Source of the DNA: Cupriavidus sp. WGlv3
Lineage (GTDB): Bacteria > Pseudomonadota > Gammaproteobacteria > Burkholderiales > Burkholderiaceae
NCBI RefSeq assembly: GCF_023952475.1
Contig: NZ_JALHRX010000008.1
Coordinates: 124,001-188,000, forward strand
Reading direction: 5' to 3'
DNA length: 64,000 bases
Shown here: positions 42,592-51,977 of the stretch, one piece after another
How positions within the stretch are numbered: position 1 is the first letter of the stretch
Layout: every line of letters starts with the position of its first letter
Translations under genes and position numbers: made by a program
The notes under the pieces: generated by a model
What the model was told of the DNA's origin: nothing
The model's database searches: none
Seen by the model: only the letters and a program-made list of their open reading frames with translations

Positions 42592-44088
42592 ATGCCCGAC
42601 GCACTACGCAACGCGCTTCGCCGATTCGCCATCGCCTGCTGCTGCCTGGGCCTTGCAGCCTGCGGAGGCGGTGGTGGCGGAGGCGAAAGCGGCGGTGCGG
42701 GCGAGGCTGGCGGCGGCGGTGGCGGCGGCGGTGGTAGTGGCGGCAACGGCTCGCTGACGCTGTCGATCTCGGGCCTGCCATCCGGGACCTCGGCGGCCAT
42801 CATCGTATTGGGACCGGGCCAGTTCCGCCAGGCCGTGACCCAGTCGGCCACCCTCTCCAACCTGCCGCCGGGCAGCTATACCGTCACGGCCATGAGCGTG
42901 CTCACGGGTGGCTCGCTGCGCAAGCCGCAGCCGCCGTCGCAGACCGTCGCGGTGGCCGCGGGCGCGGTGGCCCTGGCCAGCGTCGCCTATGGATCGCCGG
43001 AGTCGATGCAGTTGTCATTGACGCAGGTGCCCGGCGAGTTCTCTGCGCCGATCTTCCTGACGGCGCCCGCCGGCGATGCGCGCCTGTTCGTGGTGGAACG
43101 CGCCGGCCGTATCCGCATCGTGCGTGACGGCGCGCTGCTGGCCGCGCCGTTTCTCGATATCGAGGCGCTGACCACCACCGACGGCGAGCGCGGACTGCTG
43201 TCGATGGCATTCGATCCGGACTACGCGTCGAACGGCCGCTTCTACGTCTATTACACCGACACCGCCGGCGCCATCACCATCGCCCGCTACCAGGTCTCGG
43301 CCGCCAACCCGGATCTCGCCGACAACGCTGGCACGGTGCTGCTGTCGATCCCCCATCCAACCTTCTCCAACCATAACGGTGGCCAGCTCGCGTTCGGCCC
43401 CGACCGCATGCTCTATATCGGCACGGGCGACGGCGGCGGTGGCGGCGACCCGGCGGGCAACGCGCAGAACGCGGCGACGCTGCTCGGCAAGATGCTGCGC
43501 ATCGATGTCAGCGGCGCGGCGGGCTACGGCGTGCCGGCCGGCAACCCGTTGCTCGGCCAGTCCGGCAGCCGCGACGAGATCTGGGCGCTCGGGCTGCGCA
43601 ACCCGTGGCGGTTCTCGTTCGACGCCGGGTCACTGTATATCGCCGATGTCGGCCAGGAGCAGCGCGAGGAAGTCGACGTGGCACTGTCCACCAGCGCGGG
43701 CCTGAACTACGGCTGGAACCTGACCGAGGGCAGCGCGTGCGTGGGCGCCGCCACCTGCGACAAGAGCGGACTGACCATGCCCGTGTTCGAGTACGGCCAC
43801 GAGGCCGGCGGCTGTGCCATCGTCGGCGGCTACGTGTATCGCGGCAGTGCCAGCCCGGCGCTGCAGGGGCGCTACTTCTATTCCGATCTGTGCACCGGCA
43901 AGCTGCAGAGCTTCGTGTACCGCGATGGCGCCGCCACCGAGCCGGTCGACTGGAACGTCACGGTGCCGGGCAGCGTGTTCTCGTTCGGCGTGGATGGCGC
44001 GCAGGCGCTCTATGTGATGGCCGATCCGGGCACGTCCGCAAACAGCGGGCGGGTCTACCGGATCGATGCCTCGGGCGGCGCGCCTTGA
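42592..44088 (+). CDS. PQQ-dependent sugar dehydrogenase-family lipoprotein
   Basis: 498 residues. Lipobox LGLAAC (Cys24), then a Gly-rich linker to about 60, a small beta unit (SLTLSISGLPSGTSAAIIVL), and a six-bladed propeller with HNGGQLAFGPDRMLYIGTGD and LGLRNPWRFSFD typical of the GSDH/aldose sugar dehydrogenase group. These oxidise sugars in the periplasm using PQQ. No PQQ biosynthesis genes are here. ATG 42592 follows AGGAG. Confidence 0.85.
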   Translation: MPDALRNALRRFAIACCCLGLAACGGGGGGGESGGAGEAGGGGGGGGGSGGNGSLTLSISGLPSGTSAAIIVLGPGQFRQAVTQSATLSNLPPGSYTVTAMSVLTGGSLRKPQPPSQTVAVAAGAVALASVAYGSPESMQLSLTQVPGEFSAPIFLTAPAGDARLFVVERAGRIRIVRDGALLAAPFLDIEALTTTDGERGLLSMAFDPDYASNGRFYVYYTDTAGAITIARYQVSAANPDLADNAGTVLLSIPHPTFSNHNGGQLAFGPDRMLYIGTGDGGGGGDPAGNAQNAATLLGKMLRIDVSGAAGYGVPAGNPLLGQSGSRDEIWALGLRNPWRFSFDAGSLYIADVGQEQREEVDVALSTSAGLNYGWNLTEGSACVGAATCDKSGLTMPVFEYGHEAGGCAIVGGYVYRGSASPALQGRYFYSDLCTGKLQSFVYRDGAATEPVDWNVTVPGSVFSFGVDGAQALYVMADPGTSANSGRVYRIDASGGAP

Positions 44089-44115
44089 TGCCTTGCCGCC
44101 GCGCCTGGCTGTGCC

Positions 44116-45126
44116 TCAGGCAGCGTTGGTCTTGCGGCCGACGCCCTGGATCAGCTTGTTGACGCGCGCCAGGTACTGCTCGAACATCCGGTTCGCCTGT
44201 TCCTGGCTGTCGATCGGCTGCAGCACGGTGCGGCCCTCGGCTTCAAGCCTGGTGCGGATCTCCGGCTTGGCCAGCGCTTCGCCGATGGCCTTGCGCAGCA
44301 CCGCCACGCGCTCTGCCGGCGTGCCCTGCCTGACGAAATAGCCGCCGCCGATGGTGTATTCGAAATCCGGCACCAGCTTGCTCTGTGAAATCAGCGGGAC
44401 CGACTTGAGCGCGGGCGGCAAGGCGCGCGAGAAGCTGGTCAGTATCTTCAGCCGGCCCTGCTGCTGCATGCTGTCGAAGCTGGACTGGTAGGGCAGGATG
44501 GCGAAGTCCACCTCGCCGCCGGCAAGGCCCTGCAGCGCCGGCGCGCCGCCCTTGTAGGGCACGTGCAGGAACGGCACGCCCAGGCGCGCGGCCAGCGCAT
44601 CGCCCATCAGGTGATAGATCGAATCGATGCCGACGGTGGCGTAGGTCAGCGACTTGCCCTTGGCCTGCCGCGCGAACTCGATGAACTTGTCGAGGCTGTC
44701 CACGGCGATGCCGTTGCGCACCATCAGCACGATATTGGCGTCGCTGATCGGCGCGGCCAGCAAAAAGTCCTGCGGCTTGTAGCGTGCCGCGGGGTTCAGC
44801 AGCGGCGCCAGGAACACCTCGTTGATCGAGCCATGGAAGAAGGTGTAGCCGTCGGCCGGCGCGGCCAGCACCTTGTTGGCGCCGATCAGCCCGGTGCCGC
44901 CGCCGTAGTTCTCTACCACCACCTGCTGGCGCACGCTCTTGCTGATCGATTCGCCGAAGATGCGCGCCGACGCGTCGCTGGCGCCGCCGGCGGGATAAGG
45001 CACCACCAGCGACAGGGCCTTGGCGGGAAAGGCATCGGCCGCAAACGCCGGCAGGCCGGAAAGTACGGAAGCACCGGCGGCAAGGCCGGCGTGTTGCAGG
45101 AAGCGGCGGCGGTTCAGGATAGCCAT
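44116..45126 (-). CDS. Tat-exported Bug-family solute-binding protein
   Basis: 336 residues. NRRRFLQHAG at the N-terminus is a clear twin-arginine signal. The mature part starts FPAKALSLVVPYPAGGASDA. It follows an M20 amidohydrolase gene by 25 bases on the same strand, suggesting binding of the same amide or its product. No permease nearby. Convergent with the sugar dehydrogenase gene. Confidence 0.93.
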   Translation of the reverse strand: MAILNRRRFLQHAGLAAGASVLSGLPAFAADAFPAKALSLVVPYPAGGASDASARIFGESISKSVRQQVVVENYGGGTGLIGANKVLAAPADGYTFFHGSINEVFLAPLLNPAARYKPQDFLLAAPISDANIVLMVRNGIAVDSLDKFIEFARQAKGKSLTYATVGIDSIYHLMGDALAARLGVPFLHVPYKGGAPALQGLAGGEVDFAILPYQSSFDSMQQQGRLKILTSFSRALPPALKSVPLISQSKLVPDFEYTIGGGYFVRQGTPAERVAVLRKAIGEALAKPEIRTRLEAEGRTVLQPIDSQEQANRMFEQYLARVNKLIQGVGRKTNAA

Positions 45127-45151
45127 GGGGTTGTCTCCTCGGTTTCTATTT

Positions 45152-46333
45152 TCAGGCCAGATAGCTTTGCGCCAGGTGCGCCCAGAATGCGGCGCCGACC
45201 GGCAGGGCCTTGTCGTTGAAGTCGTACAGCGGGTTGTGCACCATGCAGCCGCCGTCTTCGCCCAGGCCGTTGCCCAGCCGGATATAGGCGCCGGGCCGAT
45301 GCTCCAGCATGTAGGCGAAGTCTTCGCTGCCCATCACGGGCGGGCGCTCGACCACGTTGTCCGTGCCCACCAGCCGGAGCGCGGCCTGGCGCGCGAACTC
45401 GGTCTGCGCGGCGTGGTTGACCAGCACCGGGTACTTGCGCTCGTAGACCACCTCGGCCTGCAGCCGGAAGCTCTGCGCCTGGGCCGTGACGAAGGCCTGG
45501 ATGCGCTCTTCGACCAGCGTGCGCACGCGCGGGTCGAGCGTGCGCACGCCGATCTTGATGGTCGCGGTGTCGGGCACCACGTTGTAGGTGCTGCCGGCCT
45601 GCAGCGCGCCGACGGTGATGACCGCCGACTTGAGCGCGTCGATCTCGCGGCTGACGATCGATTGCAGCCCCAGCACCATGCTGGCCGCGCCCTGCATCAC
45701 GTCGATGCCATGGTGCGGCATGGCGCCGTGCGCGCCGCGTCCGCGCAGCGTCACCGTGGCCCGGTCGAACGAGGCCATGGCGGGGCCGGTGATGACGCCG
45801 ATCTGTCCCACCGGCATTCCCGGCGAGTTGTGCAGCGCGTACACCTCGTCGCACGGGAAGCGCTCGAACAGCCCGTCCTCGAGCATGCGCAGCGCGCCGC
45901 CTTCGTTTTCTTCGGCCGGCTGGAAGATCAGGTTCAGCGTGCCGTTGAAATCGACCGACTCGGCCAGATAGCGCGCGGCACACAGCAGGATCGCGGTGTG
46001 GCCGTCATGGCCGCATGCATGCATCTTGCCCGCGATGGTGCTGGCATAGTCCAGGCCGGTCTGTTCCTGGATCGGCAGCGCATCCATGTCGGCGCGTATG
46101 CCCAGCGCCTTGCTGCCGTGGCCCTTGCGCAGCGTGCCGACCACGCCGGTGGTGCCCAGGCCGCGATGCACGGCATAGCCCCATGCCGCGAGTTGCTCGG
46201 CGACGAGGTTGCTGGTCTGGCGCTCTTCGAAGGCCAGCTCCGGATGCGCGTGGATCCTGCGCCGGATCGCGACGAACTCCGGCGCGAGGGTCTGGATGGA
46301 TCGCTGCAGGTCGGCGGGCAAGGTATCGGTCAT
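45152..46333 (-). CDS. M20-family amidohydrolase (hippurate hydrolase/aminoacylase-like)
   Basis: 393 residues. Zinc-site motifs HACGHDGH and EENEGG, DMDALPIQEQTGL, and the dimerisation domain with GAHGAMPHHGIDVM. It hydrolyses N-acyl amino acids or similar amides in the cytosol. First gene of a leftward pair with a Bug binding protein, divergent from LysR. An in-frame extension to the right is not credible because it covers the LysR control region. Confidence 0.92.
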   Translation of the reverse strand: MTDTLPADLQRSIQTLAPEFVAIRRRIHAHPELAFEERQTSNLVAEQLAAWGYAVHRGLGTTGVVGTLRKGHGSKALGIRADMDALPIQEQTGLDYASTIAGKMHACGHDGHTAILLCAARYLAESVDFNGTLNLIFQPAEENEGGALRMLEDGLFERFPCDEVYALHNSPGMPVGQIGVITGPAMASFDRATVTLRGRGAHGAMPHHGIDVMQGAASMVLGLQSIVSREIDALKSAVITVGALQAGSTYNVVPDTATIKIGVRTLDPRVRTLVEERIQAFVTAQAQSFRLQAEVVYERKYPVLVNHAAQTEFARQAALRLVGTDNVVERPPVMGSEDFAYMLEHRPGAYIRLGNGLGEDGGCMVHNPLYDFNDKALPVGAAFWAHLAQSYLA

Positions 46334-46410
46334 GGGGGCAGGGGGAGCGTGGTGGTCCACTGCATTCTCTCCGCACCCGCGCGCCGAAACCATGACAACG
46401 GTAGCGACAA

Positions 46411-46433
46411 ATCGTTGTATAAAATGCAACGAT
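46411..46433. promoter_or_regulatory. LysR operator between amidohydrolase and LysR
   Basis: ATCGTTG (46411-46417) and CAACGAT (46427-46433) form a perfect 7-bp inverted repeat around TATAAAATG, an AT-rich centre that may include a -10 box. It is in the middle of the 159-base divergent gap. Confidence 0.65.
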
Positions 46434-46492
46434 AAGAGATCGTGGCGCGGCCGGTACCACACCGTGGCGCGCCGCCAGGTGGAGACCAAGAG

Positions 46493-47401
46493 ATGGAAGA
46501 CGTGCTGGACCGCAAGCGGGCGCTGTGCCTGCTGCAGATCATCGAGACCGGCTCGGTACGCGGCGCCGCCGAAGTCCTGGAACTGGACCCCTCGGTGGTC
46601 AGCCGGGCCGTGGCCAAGCTGGAGCAGGACACCGGACTGACGCTGCTGGAGCGGCGCGGACGCGGCGTGGTGGCCACCGACGCGGGGCGGCTGCTGGCGC
46701 TGTTTGCCCGGCGCCAGCAGGACCTGAACGACACCTTCGTGGCCGAAGTGAACAACCTGAAGAACGCCCAGCGCGGCCATGTCGAACTGTCCTTTGGCGA
46801 GGGCTTTGTCGACCTGGTGCTGGAACCGGTGCTGCAGGGCTTCCTGCGCAAGCACGCCGACGTCACCTGCAGCATCCAGGTGGCGGGCACCGACGAGACC
46901 GTGCGCCTGCTGCTCGAGGACCTGGCCCATATCGGCTTCGTGTTCCAGCCGCCCGACGATGCGCGGCTGCACTCGCACTACTCGCGGCTGTCGCCAATCC
47001 GCGCGCACGTGCACAAGGACCATCCGCTGGCACGGCGTCGCCGCGCGCTGACGCTGGCCGACCTGGCGCAGCACCAGGGCGCGTTCCTGGCGGGGTCGTT
47101 CGGCGTGCGCAAGCACGTGCAGGCGGCCGAGCTGGACGAGCACATCACGCTCAAGCCGATGCTGGTCACCAACTCCTTCAAGGTGCTGTGGGAGTACGCT
47201 GCGATGGGGCTGGGCTATATCCTGACGGCGCGCTCGGTGCCGCTGAAGGAACCGCAACTGCGGCAGCTGGTGTCGCTGCCGCTGGCCAATCCCATCCTGA
47301 ACAACAGCCGCATCCACATCCTGACCCGTGCCGGCCGGCACTTGTCGCCGGTCGCCGACGGCCTGCTGCGGCACCTGGTCAAGGCGTTTCCGGCGGCCTG
47401 A
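46493..47401 (+). CDS. LysR-family regulator of amidohydrolase/Bug operon
   Basis: 302 residues from ATG 46493, placed by GGAG nine bases upstream. HTH: LLQIIETGSVRGAAEVLELD, PSVVSRAVAKLEQDTGLTLL. It reads away from the amidohydrolase operon across the inverted repeat, so it is its likely activator. Confidence 0.92.
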   Translation: MEDVLDRKRALCLLQIIETGSVRGAAEVLELDPSVVSRAVAKLEQDTGLTLLERRGRGVVATDAGRLLALFARRQQDLNDTFVAEVNNLKNAQRGHVELSFGEGFVDLVLEPVLQGFLRKHADVTCSIQVAGTDETVRLLLEDLAHIGFVFQPPDDARLHSHYSRLSPIRAHVHKDHPLARRRRALTLADLAQHQGAFLAGSFGVRKHVQAAELDEHITLKPMLVTNSFKVLWEYAAMGLGYILTARSVPLKEPQLRQLVSLPLANPILNNSRIHILTRAGRHLSPVADGLLRHLVKAFPAA

Positions 47402-47483
47402 ACGCGCACCGGCACCGGCATGCGGCAGCGGCGAACGGAGTGTTCGGGAATGGCAGAGGCGCGCGGGCCGGATTGCGGCGATC

Positions 47484-48116
47484 ATGCAGCTTGATCCTGT
47501 CCGCCATTCGCGCTCCGCCATGCATGTCCATCTGCAGTCTTCCATGCACGCCAGCCTGCAGCAGCTGTTGCTGGCGTTTCCGCTGTCGGTCGGCGCCGAG
47601 CGCGGCAGGGTGGTGGTCCGGCGGCGCGGCTACGAACGGGTGCTGCTGGCCGGCCAGCAGGCCACCCTCGAGCCGTTCGAGGCGTTTGCGCTGCGCCTGG
47701 ATGGCAGCAGTGCCCAGCCGGCCGCATGCACGCTGGAGCTGCTGGGGCTGACCCCGGCGCAACCCTCCGAATGCCTGCATCACCGCATTGCCAAGCGGGT
47801 GTTCCTGCAGCCGCAGTACGCCTGGAACGCAGCCTTTATCGCGGAACGGCTCGGCATGTCGGCGGCGCAGTTGCGCCGCGCGCTGTTCGCGCAGGGGACC
47901 GCGCTGACCGACCTGTGCCGCACGCAACGGCTGATGCGGCTGCTGTTCGACGTCATGGCGGGCGAAGCGGGCCTTGCCGAGGCCAGGCGCCGGGTCGGCT
48001 GGCCGGCCGGCGGTGATCTGGACAGCGCATTCTATGATCGCTTCGGCGTCTCGCTGGAAGCGGCGCGAAGGCTGGCCGGCGGGCGCGCCATGCCGCGGCA
48101 GCGCTCGGTCGCGTGA
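47484..48116 (+). CDS. AraC-like helix-turn-helix protein
   Basis: 210 residues. The N-terminal half has no recognised sensor domain. The C-terminal half (about 105-205) matches a degenerate AraC HTH pair: AAFIAERLGMSAAQLRRALF and RRVGWPAGGDLDSAFYDRFG. ATG 47484 lacks a strong ribosome site. Target unknown; possibly the nearby LysR or the acyl-CoA operon. Confidence 0.7.
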   Translation: MQLDPVRHSRSAMHVHLQSSMHASLQQLLLAFPLSVGAERGRVVVRRRGYERVLLAGQQATLEPFEAFALRLDGSSAQPAACTLELLGLTPAQPSECLHHRIAKRVFLQPQYAWNAAFIAERLGMSAAQLRRALFAQGTALTDLCRTQRLMRLLFDVMAGEAGLAEARRRVGWPAGGDLDSAFYDRFGVSLEAARRLAGGRAMPRQRSVA

Positions 48117-48190
48117 ATCGCGGCGCGGCTCAGGGGTGTTCCATGACGCGGTTTGCGCGATAATCCGCCGCTACGCCCGGGAATGATGTC

Positions 48191-49093
48191 ATGCGCTTTG
48201 ATCTGGTCGACCTGAAACTGTTCACGCATATCGCGGAGGCACAGAGCCTGACCGGCGGTGCGCAGCGCTCGCACCTCTCGCTGGCCGCGGCCAGCACGCG
48301 CATCAAGAACCTGGAGGAACACGTCGGCGTCAAGCTGCTGAGCCGCAGCAGCCAGGGCGTGAAGGTGACCGGTGCGGGCGAGACCCTGCTGGCCCATGCG
48401 CGCCGCGTGCTGCGCCAGCTGGAGCAGCTCAGCGGCGACCTGCAGGAATACGCGGCGGGCGTCAAAGGCCACGTGCGCGTGTTCGCCAACACCACCGCCA
48501 TGAGCGAGTTCCTGCCGGCGGTGCTGCGCAGCTACCTGGTCAGCCATCCGGACGTGACCATCGACATGCATGAACGGCTCAGCCCGGATATCGTGCGCGC
48601 GGTGCTGGAGGGCATCGTCGATATCGGCATCATCGCCGGCAACGTGCGCACCGAAGGGCTGGAGGTCATGCCATACCGGCGCGACCGGCTGGTGCTGGCG
48701 ACCGCGCTGAGCCATCCGCTGGCCGAGCGCGGGCGCGTGGATTTTATCGATACGCTCGACTACGACTTCATCGGCCTGCCCGAAGACAGCGCCATCCACA
48801 ACTTCCTGAAGCGCGCCGCGGCGGACCTGCAGCGCACCCTGCGCTGGCGCGTGCAGGTCAGCAATTTCGAGACCGCGTGCCGCATGGTCGAGGCCAATGT
48901 CGGCCTGGCCGTGCTGCCCGAGACCACCGCGCGCCGCCATGCCAGGGCCATGGCGCTGCGCATCGTCCAGCTCGACGACGAATGGGCCGAGCGCCAGCTG
49001 CAGATCTGCGTGGCCGACCTCGACGCCTTGCCGCTGTTCGCACGCAAGCTGGTGGACCTGCTGGTGGAAGACGGGCAGGGGCGCCAGGACTGA
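48191..49093 (+). CDS. LysR-family regulator convergent with acyl-CoA ligase operon
   Basis: 300 residues. HTH: FTHIAEAQSLTGGAQRSHLS then AAASTRIKNLEEHVGVKLLS; effector domain with NTTAMSEFLPAVLRSYL. The Ser/Ala-rich recognition helix is like those of LysR proteins next to CoA-ligase/thiolase clusters. Convergent with the ligase gene 25 bases away. Confidence 0.92.
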   Translation: MRFDLVDLKLFTHIAEAQSLTGGAQRSHLSLAAASTRIKNLEEHVGVKLLSRSSQGVKVTGAGETLLAHARRVLRQLEQLSGDLQEYAAGVKGHVRVFANTTAMSEFLPAVLRSYLVSHPDVTIDMHERLSPDIVRAVLEGIVDIGIIAGNVRTEGLEVMPYRRDRLVLATALSHPLAERGRVDFIDTLDYDFIGLPEDSAIHNFLKRAAADLQRTLRWRVQVSNFETACRMVEANVGLAVLPETTARRHARAMALRIVQLDDEWAERQLQICVADLDALPLFARKLVDLLVEDGQGRQD

Positions 49094-49118
49094 AGCAGCA
49101 CCGCCGCACGCCTGCGCG

Positions 49119-50651
49119 CTACGCCTGGCCCGCGAGCGACTGCCGCAACTGGTGCTTGAGCAGCTTGCCGCTGGCCGTGGTCGGCATCGCCGCCACGCGC
49201 ACGATGCGCTCGGGGCGCTTGTAGGGCGACAGGCGCCCGACCAGGTAGTCATGTAACGCCGGCGCGTCGAAGCGCTCGCCCTCGCGGATTTCGACGAAGG
49301 CGATCACTTCCTCGTTGCCGTCCGCGGCGGGCTGGCCGATCACGGCCGACACGCGCACCGACGGATGCGTGTTGAGCACCGATTCGACTTCGATCGGGTA
49401 GACGGTGAAGCCCGAACGGATGATCAGGTCCTTGGTGCGGCCGACGATAAACAAGGCGCCGTCGGCATCCAGCCGGCCGATATCGCCAGTGTTGAGCCAG
49501 CCACCGGGGCGCAGCGCTGCGGCGGACAGTTCGGGCGCGCGGTAGTAGCCGCGCATCACGCCCGGCCCGCGGATCCAGAGTTCGCCGGGCTGTCCCGGCG
49601 GCACCGGCTTGCCGTCGGGCCCGACCACCTGCAGGTCCGCGCCCGGGACGATCTCGCCCGCGGCGCAATCGGCGCGCGGCCGGTCCATGCGCGTCACGAA
49701 CATCGATCCTGCGTATTCGGTCATGCCGTAGCCGTGGTGCAGCGGCTGGCCGAATACTGCCTCGACATCGCGCTTGAGCGTGGGGTCGAGCGGGCCGCCA
49801 CCGGTGTAGAGATAGCGCAGGCGCGGCGACGGCTGCAAGGGCGCGCCGGTGGCCCGCACGTGGGCCAGGATGCGGCTGAACATGGTCGGCACGCCCTGCA
49901 GCAGCGTGATCGCGCCGCCGCGGATCGCCGCGGTCAGGTCCGCCGCGTTGAAGCGCGCGCACAGGTACAGGCTGGCGCCGGCGTGCAGCGTCGACACCAG
50001 CAGCGTGCCCAGCCCGAATACATGCGAGATCGGCATCACCGCGTAGGCGCAGTCGTCCGGCTGCATGCGGCGCGAGGCCACGGTCACGTCGGCAAAGTGC
50101 AGCAGGCCGCGGTGAGTGACCATCACCCCCTTGGGCTGTCCGGTGGTACCCGAGGTGTAGATCAGCGCGGCCACGTCGCGCGCGAGCGCTTCGGGCTCGC
50201 GCATGGCGGTGGCGTCGACGGCGCCGGCCATCAGCGGGCCCAGGCCGACCGGGGCAATTTCGCGGGCGCGGTAGCGCACGCCGTGGCGCAACGCATCCGG
50301 CGACGCCGCGTGGGTGAACAGCATCAGCCGCGGGTGGCAGTGGGCGCGGATCACCTCGATCTCGCGCTCGGACAGGCGCGCGTTGACGACCACCGGCCAT
50401 GCGCCCAGCTCCGCCAGGGCGAACACCAGCGTGACCACCGCCAGGCAGTTTTCGGCCACCACCAGCACCCGGTCGCCGCTGCCCACGCCGTGCGACTGCA
50501 GGTAGCGCTGCGCATCCTCGATGCCGGCCCACAGCTGCGCATAGGTGGTGCTTCGGTCTTCTTCGATGACGGCGACATGGCCGGGCGTGTGCGCGGCCCA
50601 GTGGCGCGGGATGTCGCTGATGCGGGTGAGGGGGGCTCGGTCCGGTGGCAT
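49119..50651 (-). CDS. AMP-forming acyl-CoA ligase
   Basis: 510 residues. YTSGTTGQPKGVMV is the P-loop motif, GYGMTEYAG the A5 motif, LNTGDIGRLD the A7 motif, and TASGKLLKHQL the C-terminal catalytic Lys. Activates a carboxylic acid to its CoA thioester. Third gene of the leftward operon after CoA-transferase and thiolase. Substrate unknown; medium-chain, aromatic or dicarboxylic acids are all possible. The start at 50651 has no strong ribosome site. Confidence 0.92.
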   Translation of the reverse strand: MPPDRAPLTRISDIPRHWAAHTPGHVAVIEEDRSTTYAQLWAGIEDAQRYLQSHGVGSGDRVLVVAENCLAVVTLVFALAELGAWPVVVNARLSEREIEVIRAHCHPRLMLFTHAASPDALRHGVRYRAREIAPVGLGPLMAGAVDATAMREPEALARDVAALIYTSGTTGQPKGVMVTHRGLLHFADVTVASRRMQPDDCAYAVMPISHVFGLGTLLVSTLHAGASLYLCARFNAADLTAAIRGGAITLLQGVPTMFSRILAHVRATGAPLQPSPRLRYLYTGGGPLDPTLKRDVEAVFGQPLHHGYGMTEYAGSMFVTRMDRPRADCAAGEIVPGADLQVVGPDGKPVPPGQPGELWIRGPGVMRGYYRAPELSAAALRPGGWLNTGDIGRLDADGALFIVGRTKDLIIRSGFTVYPIEVESVLNTHPSVRVSAVIGQPAADGNEEVIAFVEIREGERFDAPALHDYLVGRLSPYKRPERIVRVAAMPTTASGKLLKHQLRQSLAGQA

Positions 50652-50728
50652 GTTTAGGGCGTCGTTGTGCGGGGCAAAGCGTGCGGCGTGCGTGCGGCAA
50701 GCACAGGCTCCACGCCGCCGCTGCGGCA

Positions 50729-51937
50729 TCAATAGCGTTCGAACACCGCGGCAATGCCCTGGCCGCCGCCGATGCACATGGTTTCCAGGCCGTAGCGGCC
50801 GCCGCGGCGCTGCAATTCGTGCAGCAGCGTGGCCAGGATGCGCACGCCGGTGGCGCCGATCGGATGGCCCAGCGAGATGCCCGAGCCGTTGACGTTGAGC
50901 TTGTGCTCGATCGCGTCCTGGTCCTGCCAGTCCCAGCCCTTGAGCACGGCCAGTACCTGGCAGGCGAAGGCCTCGTTCAGCTCGACCAGGTCCATCTGGT
51001 CCAGCGTCAGGTTCAGGCGCGCCAGCAGCTTCTTCACCGCCGGCACCGGGCCGATGCCCATGTGCGAAGGCTCGCAGCCGGCAGCGGCCCAGCCCACCAG
51101 CGAGGCCATCGGGGTCAGGCCGAGTTCGGCGAGCTTGTCCTCGGCCACGATCAGGCAGGCGGCCGAGGCATCGTTCTGCTGGCTCGCATTGCCCGCGGTG
51201 ACGGTGCCGTTCGGCATCAGCACGCGCAGCTTGGCCAGGCTGTCGAGTGTGGTCTGCGGACGGAAGCCTTCGTCGCGCGTGAACGCCACCGGCTCGCCCT
51301 TGCGCTGCGGCACCTGCACCGGGACGATCTCGGCGTCGAAGCGTCCGGCCTCCCACGCCGCCGCGGCGCGCTGGTGGCTGCGCACGGCAAAGGCGTCGGC
51401 ATCCTCGCGGCTGATGCCGTAGTCGCGCGCCAGGTTCTCGGCGGTCTCGATCATGCCGGAGATCTTGCCGAAGCGCTCCACCGGCTGCGAGCGTTCGCGG
51501 CCGCGGTCGAGCCGGTCGAAGAAGCGCACGTTGCCGGAGCGCGCGCCCCAGCGCATATCGGTGGTGTAGTACTCGATATTGCTCATGCTCTCGACGCCGC
51601 CCGCGATCACCACGTCGGCGGCGCCGCTCTGCACCATCATCGAGGCCGTGACGATGGCCTGCAGGCCGCCGCCGCAGCGGCGATCCAGCTGCATGCCCGG
51701 CACTTCCACCGGCAGGCCGGCCTGCAGCGCCGCCCAGCGGCCCACGCACGGCACTTCGCTGTTGGCGTAGGACTGGGCGAAGACGACGTCGTCGATGCGC
51801 GCCGGGTCGATGCCGCTGCGTTCCACCACCGCGCGCACGGCGGTCGCGGCCAGTTCCTCGACCGGAACCGGACGCAGGCTGCCGCCGAAGGTGCCGACGG
51901 GGGTGCGAAGGGGGGTGACGATTGCAGCTCTGCGCAT
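50729..51937 (-). CDS. Acetyl-CoA acyltransferase (thiolase)
   Basis: 402 residues. Catalytic Cys88 in LDRRCGGGLQA, His in NVNGSGISLGHPIGATG, and second Cys in ETMCIGGGQG. Degradative or biosynthetic thiolase that cleaves or forms 3-ketoacyl-CoA. ATG 51937 follows AAGGAGA. In the middle of the CoA-transferase/thiolase/ligase operon. Confidence 0.95.
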   Translation of the reverse strand: MRRAAIVTPLRTPVGTFGGSLRPVPVEELAATAVRAVVERSGIDPARIDDVVFAQSYANSEVPCVGRWAALQAGLPVEVPGMQLDRRCGGGLQAIVTASMMVQSGAADVVIAGGVESMSNIEYYTTDMRWGARSGNVRFFDRLDRGRERSQPVERFGKISGMIETAENLARDYGISREDADAFAVRSHQRAAAAWEAGRFDAEIVPVQVPQRKGEPVAFTRDEGFRPQTTLDSLAKLRVLMPNGTVTAGNASQQNDASAACLIVAEDKLAELGLTPMASLVGWAAAGCEPSHMGIGPVPAVKKLLARLNLTLDQMDLVELNEAFACQVLAVLKGWDWQDQDAIEHKLNVNGSGISLGHPIGATGVRILATLLHELQRRGGRYGLETMCIGGGQGIAAVFERY

Positions 51938-51977
51938 GGAAGTCTCCTTGGAATTCGGTATCGGGTGAACCATCAAG

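Noticed and set aside
42660..42760. Gly-codon tandem repeats in lipoprotein genes as a CRISPR or satellite array
   Set aside because: They encode Gly-rich linkers in frame after the lipobox and have no spacer structure.
45152..47545. Very long reverse frame joining the amidohydrolase to an upstream segment
   Set aside because: The upstream part is antisense to LysR and crosses the divergent operator; the family start at 46333 is clear.
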